From the NCBI RefSeq assembly GCF_020171525.1, contig NZ_JAIVAI010000001.1, forward strand, positions 1,240,001 to 1,304,000: a stretch of 64,000 nt of DNA. Reading direction: 5' to 3'. The notes under the pieces are model-generated. The model searched no databases. It saw only the letters and a program-made list of their open reading frames with translations, and had not been told where the DNA came from. Of this stretch, positions 8,228-17,080 are shown in pieces (within the stretch, counting starts at the first letter, position 1; each line of letters begins with the position of its first letter). Position numbers and translations under genes: made by a program. This DNA is from Halobacillus yeomjeoni. Its GTDB lineage: Bacteria; Bacillota; Bacilli; Bacillales; Halobacillaceae.

Positions 8228-9382
8228 TTATTCAAGAGTCAGTCTTTCAGAAATGTTTACATTTCTTTTGGCCATTTCTTTCATATATAAAGCACCCGGT
8301 ACGATCTGTTCAGGTGGATAAACACCCTTTTTAATAATGTCTTTTCTACCGATCATTTGTGCAACTACGGAAATCGTGTTCGCTGTCGCCCTTGCCATGG
8401 CAGTCACCTGATTTTCCCGATCTTTATAGGTGACCATTTCATATTGATAGGTGGCTTTATCGTTGTTTTTCCTTCCTCCTACTTGAACACGAAGAAGGAC
8501 GACGTCATCTTTGTCTTTCAAGTCCAGAATCGGATCTATCGTTTTTAACAACACGTCTCTCGGTTTCACAGCCACCCCGTTGACTTCCACAACATGCTCG
8601 TTGCCTGTCAGCTTCAAGTCGACGAGCAGTTTCATTTTGGCTGCGTGTCCTGGATAACGGATGGTTTTGTATTCGAGCGTTTCAATAGACGGGTACGATT
8701 TTATTAACGTCGATGTACCGCCTGATGTATGGAAAGCTTCCAATGGACCGAAACGATCGAAGTGAAGCTCTTCAAGTTCTGTCAAAGAATCAACGATTTG
8801 TTTCTTACCATTTCGAATGATTGTAGAAGCATCGGTGTAATGATCCAGCAATCCTTCCATTGAAAAAACATGATTATATTCTATCGGAGGATCTGGATGG
8901 ACAGGTATCCCTCCTACATACAAGCGAATGGACTCCAACTCATCCAATTGACCGACTCCATGGCCGGAAAGAATATTGATCATCCCCGGTGCGACACCTA
9001 AATCCGGAATGATGGTTACACCGGCAGCTTTCGCATCTTCATGAAGCTCAAGCACATGGTCAGTCACCTCCCCGATGTGTCCACCCAGGTCCACTGAACT
9101 GACTCCTACCTCTACAGCTGTACGCGCAACGATTTCATTGAATGAATAAAACAAAGCATTGATCACGACATCATAATTTTTGATGAAGGCTGCGAGTTCT
9201 TCGACATTCCCGGCATCTACTTTATAGGGGTGGATTTTTTCCGAATCGATCTTCTCACATACGAATTTTGCTCGATTGAAATCGATATCCGCCAAACCCA
9301 CTTTTTCAACACCAGCGCTTTGGACCAAGTCCCGTGCTGCTTCTTTCCCCATCAATCCCGATCCTAATACAGCTACTTTCAT
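8228..9382 (-). CDS. Lysine 6-dehydrogenase-like (saccharopine dehydrogenase family)
   Basis: 384-residue NAD(P)-dependent oxidoreductase of the saccharopine dehydrogenase family. The Rossmann motif [15 protein letters not shown] is at the N-terminus, followed by DLGGHIGEV and [18 protein letters not shown], which resemble Geobacillus lysine 6-dehydrogenase (LysDH). That enzyme oxidatively deaminates the epsilon amino group of L-lysine to 2-aminoadipate semialdehyde, which cyclises to piperideine-6-carboxylate. Last gene of a four-gene operon with an aldehyde dehydrogenase, a ThDP enzyme and an aminotransferase, which supports the lysine assignment. The start is the ATG at 9382, six bases after AAAGGGGTG. 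A different amino acid substrate cannot be excluded. Confidence 0.82.
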   Translation of the reverse strand: MKVAVLGSGLMGKEAARDLVQSAGVEKVGLADIDFNRAKFVCEKIDSEKIHPYKVDAGNVEELAAFIKNYDVVINALFYSFNEIVARTAVEVGVSSVDLGGHIGEVTDHVLELHEDAKAAGVTIIPDLGVAPGMINILSGHGVGQLDELESIRLYVGGIPVHPDPPIEYNHVFSMEGLLDHYTDASTIIRNGKKQIVDSLTELEELHFDRFGPLEAFHTSGGTSTLIKSYPSIETLEYKTIRYPGHAAKMKLLVDLKLTGNEHVVEVNGVAVKPRDVLLKTIDPILDLKDKDDVVLLRVQVGGRKNNDKATYQYEMVTYKDRENQVTAMARATANTISVVAQMIGRKDIIKKGVYPPEQIVPGALYMKEMAKRNVNISERLTLE

Positions 9383-9421
9383 CGTCCGCACCCCTTTTTA
9401 ATTCGTTGTATCCAATACCCT

Positions 9422-10924
9422 TTATTCCACGTCAATTTGTGCACGTTGAAGTTTTCCACTGAAATCTACATAGACAGCCTTCCATTCTGTGAATACATCC
9501 AGCGCTGCAACACCTGAATCACGGTGACCGTTCCCCGTCCCCTTCGTTCCACCGAAAGGCAGATGAATTTCAGCACCTGTCGTACCTGCGTTCACATAAA
9601 CGATGCCTGTATCTAAATCTCGTTGAGCCTGGAAAACATGATTTACATTTTGAGTGAAAATTGAACTGGACAGTCCATACTCGACACTATTGTTGATTTC
9701 AATCGCTTCCTCTAAGCTGTTGATAGGAATCAATGAGACGACCGGTCCGAAAATTTCCTCCTGCGCAATGCGCATGCCCGGGTCTACATCCGTAAATAAA
9801 GTAGGAGCGAAATAGTTGCCACGCCCGTGTGCTCCACTTTCCATGATATAGCCTCCGGTCAGCAGTTTCGCCCCTTCTTCTTTTCCGACTTTAATGTAGT
9901 TTTTAATTTTCTCAAGACCCGCTTGATTGATGATCGGACCGACTTTGATCGATTCATCCAACCCGTTTCCGATGGTGAGTTTGGAAATCTCAATCATCAA
10001 CCGTTCTTCGAGTTTTTCTTTCAGGCTCTCATGGACCATGACACGGCTGCAGGCGGTACAACGTTGACCGCTTGTTCCAAACGCACTCCATAAAATACCT
10101 TCTACAGCTAAAGAAAGGTCGGCATCATCCATGACGATGACCGCATTTTTCCCACCCATCTCAAGAGACACCTTCTTCAACCGACTCCCACATTCAGCAG
10201 CAATTTTACGGCCGACTTCATTGGAACCCGTAAACGAGATGACCCGGATCGCTTCTTGTTCTACCATCGCTTGTCCGACCTTTGATCCAGAACCGAAAAC
10301 GACATTGAGAACGCCTTTCGGTAAACCTGATTCTTCAAAAATCCTGGCTAATTCATAGGCCATGATCGGTGTTTCGGTAGCAGGCTTCCAAATGACGGCA
10401 TTTCCAGCAACAATCGCAGGAAACGACTTCCACGTCGCGATGGCAATCGGAAAATTCCATGGGGTGATGATTCCTACAACGCCGACCGGAGCTCGGACAC
10501 TCATAGCGAATTTGTCTTTTAATTCAGATGGGGTGGTCTGGCCGAATAACCTCCGCCCTTCGCCCGCCATATAAAACGCCATATCAATTCCTTCCTGCAC
10601 TTCCCCACGCGCCTCTTCAATGACTTTTCCATTTTCCATGGTCAATAATTGAGCCAGTTTCTCTTTTCGTTCTTTCATCATCAGCCCAACTCTATAAAGG
10701 ACTTCAGCTCGCTGCGGCGCAGGAACGAGAGCCCATTCTCGCTGGGCTTTTTTCGCAGCTTCTACGGCCCCCTCCACATCCTGCTCAGCTGATAACGGGA
10801 CTTGAACCAGTTTTTCAGACGTCGCCGGGTTGGTTACCGCCGTGTATTTCCCTGAAGATGGAGCTTGCCAAAGTCCGCCGATATAATTAAGTAACTTTTC
10901 TTCCTTCATCCATTTTTTAGCCAT
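9422..10924 (-). CDS. NAD(P)-dependent aldehyde dehydrogenase, probable aminoadipate-semialdehyde dehydrogenase
   Basis: 500-residue class-3-fold aldehyde dehydrogenase. Visible: cofactor-binding TPWNFPIAIATWK (about residue 154), FTGSNEVG (231), general base Glu255 in LEMGGKN, catalytic Cys289 in SGQRCTACSR and the EEIFGPV motif. In this operon it would oxidise 2-aminoadipate semialdehyde (piperideine-6-carboxylate) made by the adjacent LysDH-like enzyme to 2-aminoadipate. It might also oxidise glutarate semialdehyde made by the ThDP enzyme, since no second aldehyde dehydrogenase is present in the cluster. The gap to the next gene is 39 bases; the ribosome site is GAGGGGG. The enzyme class is certain, the substrate inferred from context. 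Confidence 0.9.
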   Translation of the reverse strand: MAKKWMKEEKLLNYIGGLWQAPSSGKYTAVTNPATSEKLVQVPLSAEQDVEGAVEAAKKAQREWALVPAPQRAEVLYRVGLMMKERKEKLAQLLTMENGKVIEEARGEVQEGIDMAFYMAGEGRRLFGQTTPSELKDKFAMSVRAPVGVVGIITPWNFPIAIATWKSFPAIVAGNAVIWKPATETPIMAYELARIFEESGLPKGVLNVVFGSGSKVGQAMVEQEAIRVISFTGSNEVGRKIAAECGSRLKKVSLEMGGKNAVIVMDDADLSLAVEGILWSAFGTSGQRCTACSRVMVHESLKEKLEERLMIEISKLTIGNGLDESIKVGPIINQAGLEKIKNYIKVGKEEGAKLLTGGYIMESGAHGRGNYFAPTLFTDVDPGMRIAQEEIFGPVVSLIPINSLEEAIEINNSVEYGLSSSIFTQNVNHVFQAQRDLDTGIVYVNAGTTGAEIHLPFGGTKGTGNGHRDSGVAALDVFTEWKAVYVDFSGKLQRAQIDVE

Positions 10925-10945
10925 TTATAAAATCCCCCTCAAAAG

Positions 10946-12604
10946 TTACTGCTTATGCCGTTTTCTCAACTGTTGAATCGTAGACGATACAGATATTTGT
11001 TCAGGATCCGTTTCCACTTCGATTACCACCGGCTTATCATAATTCAACGCTTCCAACAGAGCGCGTTCGAACTCTTCGAATCCACGCACATAAAAACCCG
11101 CAGCACCTAGATCTTCAGCAAATGTCGAAAAAGGAACATCACCAAGGTCGGTTCCGATTGTCTTATATGGATAATGGATTTCCTGGTGCATCCGTATCGT
11201 GCCGTACATTCGATTATTGAATATAATGCTGATGACGGGAATGTGGTAACGTACGGCGGTTTCCATCTCCTGCATCGTCATCATGAAGCCGCCATCTCCC
11301 GATAGTGAAACGACGGTTTTATCAGGATGGGCGAGTTTCGCTCCCAGTGCTGCCGGCATCCCATACCCCATCGCTCCAGAGGTAGGACCGATATAGGTGT
11401 TTTTTTCTTTGAACCGATAAAACTTATGAAGCCATCCTGCAAAGTTCCCGGCATCATTGGTAAGGATAGTGCCCGTTGGAAGCCTTTGCTCCAGAATGGA
11501 AATGATGCGGTAAAGATCACTCGACTTATTTTCATCATCGTGAAGCGTCATTTCATACTTGCGCCTCCGGCCTTCAGCCCATGCACTCCACACAGGCGTC
11601 ACGCCTAGATGCATAAATGATTCGAGCGCCTGCTCTGCATCTGCCACAATACCTAAATCAGGCGAATATACTTTTCCGATTGTGTCAAAGTCGATATCTA
11701 TGTGAACGAGCGTCTGCTCTTTGGAAAGAAGCGAATAATCCTGGGTCGTCACTTCCGATAATCGTGTTCCTACGGCTAATATCACATCAGATTCTTTTAC
11801 ACTTTCAATGATATTTTTATGTGCCCCAAGCCCAAGATGTCCGATATAAAGGTGGTGATGATTAGGAAATACATCATGCCTTCTAAATGCAGCCATGACA
11901 GGGAGATCATACTTTTCAGCGAACCCTACCAGCGCATCTTCTGCACCAGCAAGTTTCACACCACCACCTGCCAGTATCAAAGGTCTTTCAGCCTTGAGTA
12001 AAATTTGTTCTAAAAGATCGACTTCTTTTGATGAAGGACGTGGTGATGGACGAATGACTGGTTCACCGAATTCCATCTGCGCTTTTTTTACAAGCACGTC
12101 TTCAGGGAGGGAAACTACCACCGGACCGGGTCTTCCGGTACGCGCCACCCGGAATGCCCGTTGAACAAGCTCTGGAATCCTTGCCGGTTCTAGAATCTCA
12201 ACTGTCCATTTTGCGATCGGTTTAAAATATTGATCGAGATCGACTTCTTGAAACCCTTCTCTCCCTCTGAACTGACTATGGACTTGTCCTAGAAAAACCA
12301 CCATAGGGGTTGAATCCTGGGCAGCCGTATGGACGCCGATCGACAAATTTGAAGCCCCGACACCGCGGGTGGCCATCACGACCCCTGGATTCCCGCTTGC
12401 TTTGGCAAAACCCTCAGCCATGAATGAAGCTCCACCCTCATGCCTCGCTGAAACCAAATCCATAGAGGGCTCATCAAGAATCGCGTCCATCACAGGAAGG
12501 TAACTCTCTCCCGGCACGCAAAATACTTTTGTGACCGACTCCCTCTTCAAGCATTCAACAATCGCTTGAGCTCCGGATAAAATGTGAGCTTTTCTATCCA
12601 TCAT
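10946..12604 (-). CDS. Thiamine-diphosphate enzyme, acetolactate-synthase-like; candidate 2-oxoadipate decarboxylase
   Basis: 552 residues with the three-domain ThDP fold: N-terminal PYR domain with catalytic Glu56 in SARHEGGASF, a central Rossmann-like domain, and the C-terminal PP domain with the ThDP/Mg motif GDGGFMMT (436 on) closing at NN (463-464). The closest general resemblance is to acetolactate synthase large subunits, but there is no regulatory subunit gene and no ilv context. Lying between an aminotransferase and an aldehyde dehydrogenase, it is well placed to decarboxylate a 2-oxo acid, in my reading 2-oxoadipate to glutarate semialdehyde. Its start overlaps the aminotransferase stop (ATGA), indicating translational coupling. 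Fold certain, substrate inferred. Confidence 0.85.
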   Translation of the reverse strand: MMDRKAHILSGAQAIVECLKRESVTKVFCVPGESYLPVMDAILDEPSMDLVSARHEGGASFMAEGFAKASGNPGVVMATRGVGASNLSIGVHTAAQDSTPMVVFLGQVHSQFRGREGFQEVDLDQYFKPIAKWTVEILEPARIPELVQRAFRVARTGRPGPVVVSLPEDVLVKKAQMEFGEPVIRPSPRPSSKEVDLLEQILLKAERPLILAGGGVKLAGAEDALVGFAEKYDLPVMAAFRRHDVFPNHHHLYIGHLGLGAHKNIIESVKESDVILAVGTRLSEVTTQDYSLLSKEQTLVHIDIDFDTIGKVYSPDLGIVADAEQALESFMHLGVTPVWSAWAEGRRRKYEMTLHDDENKSSDLYRIISILEQRLPTGTILTNDAGNFAGWLHKFYRFKEKNTYIGPTSGAMGYGMPAALGAKLAHPDKTVVSLSGDGGFMMTMQEMETAVRYHIPVISIIFNNRMYGTIRMHQEIHYPYKTIGTDLGDVPFSTFAEDLGAAGFYVRGFEEFERALLEALNYDKPVVIEVETDPEQISVSSTIQQLRKRHKQ

Positions 12605-13779
12605 CCCCGGTCTCCCCCCGTCTGGATTCGTTTCATTCGTTCGACCGCTTCCACTAATCGTTCAATTGGTACTGAAAGAGAAATCCTTACAAAACCTTCC
12701 CCGTTCGGACCGAATGCCGTACCCGGGGTAAGGATGACGCCTGCTTCATCAAGCATTTTTTCTGCAAATGTCTGCGATGAAAACCCTTCTGGCACTTTAG
12801 CCCAAATAAAAAAAGTTCCTCTCGGCTTTTCTGCAGCCATTCCGATTTCCTTTAAAGCCGTGTGCATCCATTCCATCCGCTCTTTGTAAATTTGATTATT
12901 TTCATGAACGGAACGAAAATCACTCATCAGCGCTTCCGCTGCAGCTTTTTGTACAGCTAAAAATTGGCTCGTATCCGTGTTGCTCTTCACAACAGCCAAA
13001 GCACGGATCAATGCTTCATTTCCTACTACATATCCGATTCTCCATCCGGTCATGTTAAAGCTTTTCGAAAGAGATCCGAACTCAACCGACCGTTGTTTCG
13101 CACCAGGAACCTGCAACAGGCTTGGAGCCTTATAGTCTTCAAAAGTGACCAGATCATAGGCGGAATCCTGCATGATGCACAACTGGTGTTGTGCAGCAAA
13201 ATCAACAACTTCTTTGAAAGTTTCAAAAGAGACCGTCGCTCCGGTCGGATTACTGGGGTAATTGACCAATAATACCTTGGCACACTGTAAATCCTCTTCA
13301 TTTATAGAATCAAAATCAGGTTGGAACGCCCTTTCTTCATTCAATGGGAGAGAGATCACTTTTCCTTTCGCTAAATGTACGGCAGACCGATAGACCGGAT
13401 ACCCGGGGTCCGGGATGAGAACTCCATCATCAGGGTCGATCACCGCATGAATCATATGCGCAATGCCTTCCTTTGACCCCACTAAAGCCATGACTTCCGT
13501 ATCTGGGTCCAGCGAGACACCATAATGTTTTTGATAAAAAGAAGCCACAGCTTCTTTGAATTCACGACATCCTCCATAAGGAGAATAGCGATGATTCTGA
13601 GGTTTCTGCACTTCTCTGATTAAACGGTCGATAATGAATGCTGGTGTCGGCAGATCGGGGGCGCCTATCCCAAGATCTATGACATCCACCCCTTTTTCTT
13701 GCAGCTTTCTCTTTTTTTGTTGAAAGATTGAGAACAGATAAGGAGGCAAGCTATTCACTTGTGAAGATCCAAATTCCAT
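12601..13779 (-). CDS. Class I/II PLP aminotransferase, candidate 2-aminoadipate aminotransferase
   Basis: 392-residue fold-type I aminotransferase close to the LL-diaminopimelate/aspartate aminotransferase group. Visible: the SPYGG and GSKEG regions, NYPSNPTGA (173-181), MQDSAYD and the PLP-lysine Lys239 in GSLSKSFNMTGWRIGY. In this operon the expected amino donor is 2-aminoadipate, giving 2-oxoadipate for the downstream ThDP enzyme. First gene of the leftward operon. I choose the ATG at 13779, eight bases after GGAGG; the ATG at 13785 would be only two bases from it. Substrate inferred from neighbours. Confidence 0.88.
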   Translation of the reverse strand: MEFGSSQVNSLPPYLFSIFQQKKRKLQEKGVDVIDLGIGAPDLPTPAFIIDRLIREVQKPQNHRYSPYGGCREFKEAVASFYQKHYGVSLDPDTEVMALVGSKEGIAHMIHAVIDPDDGVLIPDPGYPVYRSAVHLAKGKVISLPLNEERAFQPDFDSINEEDLQCAKVLLVNYPSNPTGATVSFETFKEVVDFAAQHQLCIMQDSAYDLVTFEDYKAPSLLQVPGAKQRSVEFGSLSKSFNMTGWRIGYVVGNEALIRALAVVKSNTDTSQFLAVQKAAAEALMSDFRSVHENNQIYKERMEWMHTALKEIGMAAEKPRGTFFIWAKVPEGFSSQTFAEKMLDEAGVILTPGTAFGPNGEGFVRISLSVPIERLVEAVERMKRIQTGGDRG

Positions 13780-13910
13780 ACTCATGACCTCCAAACGAAA
13801 TTGACATTAAAATAATTGAAACCCACCACCTTGGTTTGTCCCATTGCTCTATCCTATTAAATGCATCTACATTTCATGTTAGGAGATTTTTCTTTTCTAT
13901 TTTTTAGAAA

Positions 13911-14196
13911 GACTCTTTTAAAGTCTTTTTTGATATTTTCAACGATTACTTATCCTTCCTTTAATCAGACTATGGGAGGGATGAGAAAAAAGTTCGTTTT
14001 CCTAGGGGACGCTGAGCCTCCTAGATTTTATCGTTCTCCGGGTCTCGCATTGTTCCTTTTTCCAGCAGGAGTTTACCGGTTTTCCCTTCCCTCCCATTCG
14101 TAGTTGGTGTAACGGACACTGCTATATCATGGTATATGACCTTTATATCCACCTTCTTTGAAGATGTGTCCTTGAGAATGGCGAGACTCTACGAAG
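13911..14196. repeat. Degenerate copy 2 of the dispersed repeat in the divergent intergenic region
   Basis: The stretch starts GACTCTTTTAAAGTC, continues with TTTGATATTTTCAACGATTACT as in the other left ends, and contains recognisable versions of the GGGTCTCGCA, GTTTACC and TAGTTGGTGTAA blocks and of the GAGAATGGCGAGACTC block seen in the 448-bp copy. The right end is missing and many bases differ, so this is an old, decayed insertion. It fills much of the 650-bp gap between the aminotransferase and CoA-transferase genes, which otherwise holds unassigned AT-rich sequence and must carry both divergent promoters. Confidence 0.65.
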
Positions 14197-14365
14197 GGTA
14201 AGTAGAAATCTCTCACATTTACACTGGTCTTACGAAGATAGAAATTAATTATCGAAAAAATAAACAAACTTCATATTTTTTAAATTCATAATAGAAGAAA
14301 TCAGAGAATAAGATGGAGTAAAGCAACCCACAAATACTTTTACACCCAATTCATTTGTTGTTCCC

Positions 14366-14409
14366 AAGCCAGTAGGATTCATACGTCGTATGGGTTCTTC
14401 TGGCTTTTT
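14366..14409 (+). terminator. Terminator-like hairpin in the CoA-transferase leader
   Basis: AAGCCAG pairs with CTGGCTT, with further imperfect pairing of GGATTCATACG to CGTATGGGTTC, followed by TTTTT. It lies only about 20 bases before the CoA-transferase start codon and points toward it. It may end a short upstream RNA or act as an attenuator; I could not identify a riboswitch or T-box in the sequence ahead of it. Confidence 0.6.
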
Positions 14410-14429
14410 CCTATGAAAGAGGTGAAATG

Positions 14430-15617
14430 ATGAGAGCTCCATTAGAAGGTATCCGGGTCCTTGACCTATCTCGGGTACTTGCAGGTCCATATTGTTCGAT
14501 GATTTTAGGAGATTTAGGTGCAGAAGTCATAAAAGTAGAAGCTCCTGGAGGCAGTGATGAAACACGAGAATGGGGTCCTCCTTTCCAAGGAGGAGTCAGC
14601 GCCTACTATATATGCGCCAACCGCAACAAACAGAACATTACAGTCAACTTGAAGACTGGACAAGGAAAAGAAATCATAAGGCAGCTGATTCAAAAAAGTG
14701 ACGTCCTTCTTCACAATTTCAAAACAGGAACAATGGAACGGTTCGGTCTTGATTACGATTCTGTAAAAGAATGGAACCCAAAACTCGTTTATTGTTCGAT
14801 AACAGGCTTCGGGGAGACAGGTCCTTATAAACATTTACCAGGCTATGACTTCATCATCCAGGCGATGAGTGGGCTGATGAGCATTACTGGAAATGAAACA
14901 TCCGGCCCTCAAAAAATGGGAGTAGCCATCACAGATATTTTGACCGGGTTGTATGCATGCATAGGAATTCAAGCTGCTCTGTTGGAAAGAAATCACTCCG
15001 GATCAGGCCAGAAAATAGACTTATCATTGTACGATGCAGCCATCAGCTCACTCGTAAATATAGGCAGCAATTATTTGATGTCTGGACAACCCCCAATTAG
15101 ATTAGGCAACCATCATGCAAATATAGTCCCCTATCAAACGTTCGCATCCAATGATGGAGAAATGGTGATTGCCGTAGGAAATGACCAACAGTTCAAAGCT
15201 TTATGTGAAATCGTCGGTTTACCAGAGTTGGCTGTGGATTCGAGATTTCAAGATAATCGTTCACGTGTCTCCAATCGTTTCGAACTCTCAAACCTATTAC
15301 AACAGGCTTTCGCTAAACGCTCGACCCATTACTGGCAGGAAAAGTGTCACCAATCCTCCATTCCATTCGGCCCGATCCAGTCTGTCTCAGACCTTCCTTC
15401 AGACCCGCAGCTTAAGGAGAGAAACATGTTCATCTCCAGCCATCATCCGAAAGCTGGACAAATATCGATGATAGGAAGTCCATTGAAACTCTCGCGGACT
15501 CCGGTAGAAGTGACCCACCACCCTCCTGAACCGGGGGAGCATACAGTGGAAATATTAGGTGCATTAGGATATAGCCGCGAGTCCATCAATCAGATGAAAA
15601 AGAAGAACATCATTTAA
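14430..15617 (+). CDS. CaiB/BaiF family CoA-transferase, candidate glutarate CoA-transferase
   Basis: Class III CoA-transferase, about 395 residues, moving CoA between acids through an aspartyl intermediate. It opens with LEGIRVLDLSRVLAGPYCSM and GDLGAEVIKVE, the standard N-terminus; the catalytic Asp is in GYDFIIQAMSG (about residue 140), and RLGNHHANIVPYQTF matches the family. The human glutarate CoA-transferase SUGCT belongs here. Paired 11 bases upstream of a GCDH-like dehydrogenase, glutarate to glutaryl-CoA is the likely reaction. GAGGTG precedes two adjacent ATGs at 14427 and 14430; the second has the better spacing. The acid substrate is inferred. Confidence 0.88.
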   Translation: MRAPLEGIRVLDLSRVLAGPYCSMILGDLGAEVIKVEAPGGSDETREWGPPFQGGVSAYYICANRNKQNITVNLKTGQGKEIIRQLIQKSDVLLHNFKTGTMERFGLDYDSVKEWNPKLVYCSITGFGETGPYKHLPGYDFIIQAMSGLMSITGNETSGPQKMGVAITDILTGLYACIGIQAALLERNHSGSGQKIDLSLYDAAISSLVNIGSNYLMSGQPPIRLGNHHANIVPYQTFASNDGEMVIAVGNDQQFKALCEIVGLPELAVDSRFQDNRSRVSNRFELSNLLQQAFAKRSTHYWQEKCHQSSIPFGPIQSVSDLPSDPQLKERNMFISSHHPKAGQISMIGSPLKLSRTPVEVTHHPPEPGEHTVEILGALGYSRESINQMKKKNII

Positions 15618-15628
15618 GGAGTGTTACT

Positions 15629-16822
15629 ATGAATTTCGAATGGTCAGATGAACAACGGATGCTCAGAAAGACGGTCAGGGACTTTGTCGACCGTGAAATT
15701 ATGCCTCACATCGGAGAATGGGATGCAAAAGGCAAATGGAACCCCTCCGTCATGAATCAACTGGCGAATCTCGGTTTGATGGGAGTATGTATACCTACCA
15801 AGTACGGTGGCAGCGGGATGGATTACAACGCCCTGGCCATCGTCTGTGAAGAGTTGGAGAGAGGAGATACCGCTTTTCGGACAGCGGTTTCCGTCCATAC
15901 AGGATTAAACAGCATGACCCTCCTTCAGTGGGGAACCGAAGAGCAAAAAAGAAAATACTTGGGTCCCCAGGCCAGAGGTGAAAAAATCGGCGCTTTCGGT
16001 TTGACGGAGCCCGGAGCTGGTTCAGATGTCGCTGCATTGCAGACAACAGCCAGACGAGATGGAGACTTTTATATTTTAAACGGTCAAAAAACATGGATTT
16101 CATTATGTGATATCGCCGATCATTTCCTGGTATTTGCGTATACGGATAAAAAAATGAAACACCACGGCATCTCTGCCTTCATCGTTGAAAGGACAATGGA
16201 TGGCTTTTCCTCAAAAGCGACCAAAGGAAAATTAGGGATACGCGCAGGTAATACGGGAGAACTTTTCTTCGATCAATTGAAGGTTCCTGCAGAGAATCTC
16301 CTTGGGAAGGAAGGAGATGGGTTCAAAATCGCCATGTCTGCTTTAGATAGCGGACGTTTCACGGTTGCCGCTGGTGCATGTGGACAAATCATGGCTTGTT
16401 TGGAAGCAAGTGTGAATTATTGTCACGAGAGAAAGACGTTCGGAAAAGAAATCGGGAAACACCAATTAGTACAGCAGATGATTGCAAAAATGGAAGCAGG
16501 ACTGCAAATGAGCCGCCTCCTTGTTTATCGTGCTGGAGAACTTAAAAACAGCGGCGTGAGAAACACAAGAGAAACGTCATTAGCTAAATGGCAGGCCTGT
16601 GATTTTGCCAATCAAGCCGCTGATGATGCGGTGCAAATACATGGGGCTTACGGTTACTCGAATGAATATCCGGTTGAAAGGTATTTGAGGAATTCCAAAG
16701 CTCCTGTCATCTATGAAGGGACCCGGGAAATTCATACAATCATGCAAGCTGAATATGTCCTTGGATATCGAAAAGATAAACCACTAAACAAAATGCTACC
16801 AGCATGGGATCCCGATGCTTAA
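15629..16822 (+). CDS. Acyl-CoA dehydrogenase, glutaryl-CoA dehydrogenase-like
   Basis: 397-residue FAD-dependent acyl-CoA dehydrogenase. Visible: FGLTEPGAGSD (FAD/substrate region), the WIS motif, and the catalytic base Glu363 in YEGTREIH. The segment ELERGDTAFRTAVSV aligns by eye with human glutaryl-CoA dehydrogenase (ELERVDSGYRSAMSV); Arg84 and Ser88 correspond to Arg94 and Ser98, which bind the distal carboxylate there. This favours glutaryl-CoA (oxidation and decarboxylation to crotonyl-CoA) over simple acyl-CoAs. It is in an operon with the CaiB-type CoA-transferase and has a clear GGAG ribosome site. The C-terminus reads more like general short-chain dehydrogenases, so other dicarboxyl-CoA substrates remain possible. 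Confidence 0.9.
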   Translation: MNFEWSDEQRMLRKTVRDFVDREIMPHIGEWDAKGKWNPSVMNQLANLGLMGVCIPTKYGGSGMDYNALAIVCEELERGDTAFRTAVSVHTGLNSMTLLQWGTEEQKRKYLGPQARGEKIGAFGLTEPGAGSDVAALQTTARRDGDFYILNGQKTWISLCDIADHFLVFAYTDKKMKHHGISAFIVERTMDGFSSKATKGKLGIRAGNTGELFFDQLKVPAENLLGKEGDGFKIAMSALDSGRFTVAAGACGQIMACLEASVNYCHERKTFGKEIGKHQLVQQMIAKMEAGLQMSRLLVYRAGELKNSGVRNTRETSLAKWQACDFANQAADDAVQIHGAYGYSNEYPVERYLRNSKAPVIYEGTREIHTIMQAEYVLGYRKDKPLNKMLPAWDPDA

Positions 16823-16828
16823 ATGATG

Positions 16829-16863
16829 AAGGTCCGCTGTATAACTTCAGCGGACCTTTTGGT
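16829..16863 (+). terminator. Terminator of the CoA-transferase/dehydrogenase operon
   Basis: AAGGTCCGCTG pairs with CAGCGGACCTT, followed by a short T-run, directly after the dehydrogenase stop codon. Confidence 0.88.
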
Positions 16864-17080
16864 TTACTAGAGAGTTTGATACAAATTCTTATTGTTAAAC
16901 GATGATAGATAATGCAAATCCCCCGATGGACATATAACCAATCCACCTAAAAAAAACACACATATTATCAAAAATTTACAAAATACAACGAAGTTTTGTT
17001 AAAACGTTTACAAATTGGCCGATAACAAAAATAAGAAAATATTAAGGCAGGCGATATATCAAGAAGGGTGTGAGCTTAAA

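Noticed and set aside
13831-13852. A TTGG...TTGC stretch resembling a Sigma-54 promoter near the lysine cluster.
   Set aside because: The GG-to-GC spacing is one base too long and it lies more than 500 bp from the gene it points to.
14245-14490. A leftward frame of 81 codons between the aminotransferase and CoA-transferase genes.
   Set aside because: No ribosome site, low-complexity content, and it overlaps the CoA-transferase start.
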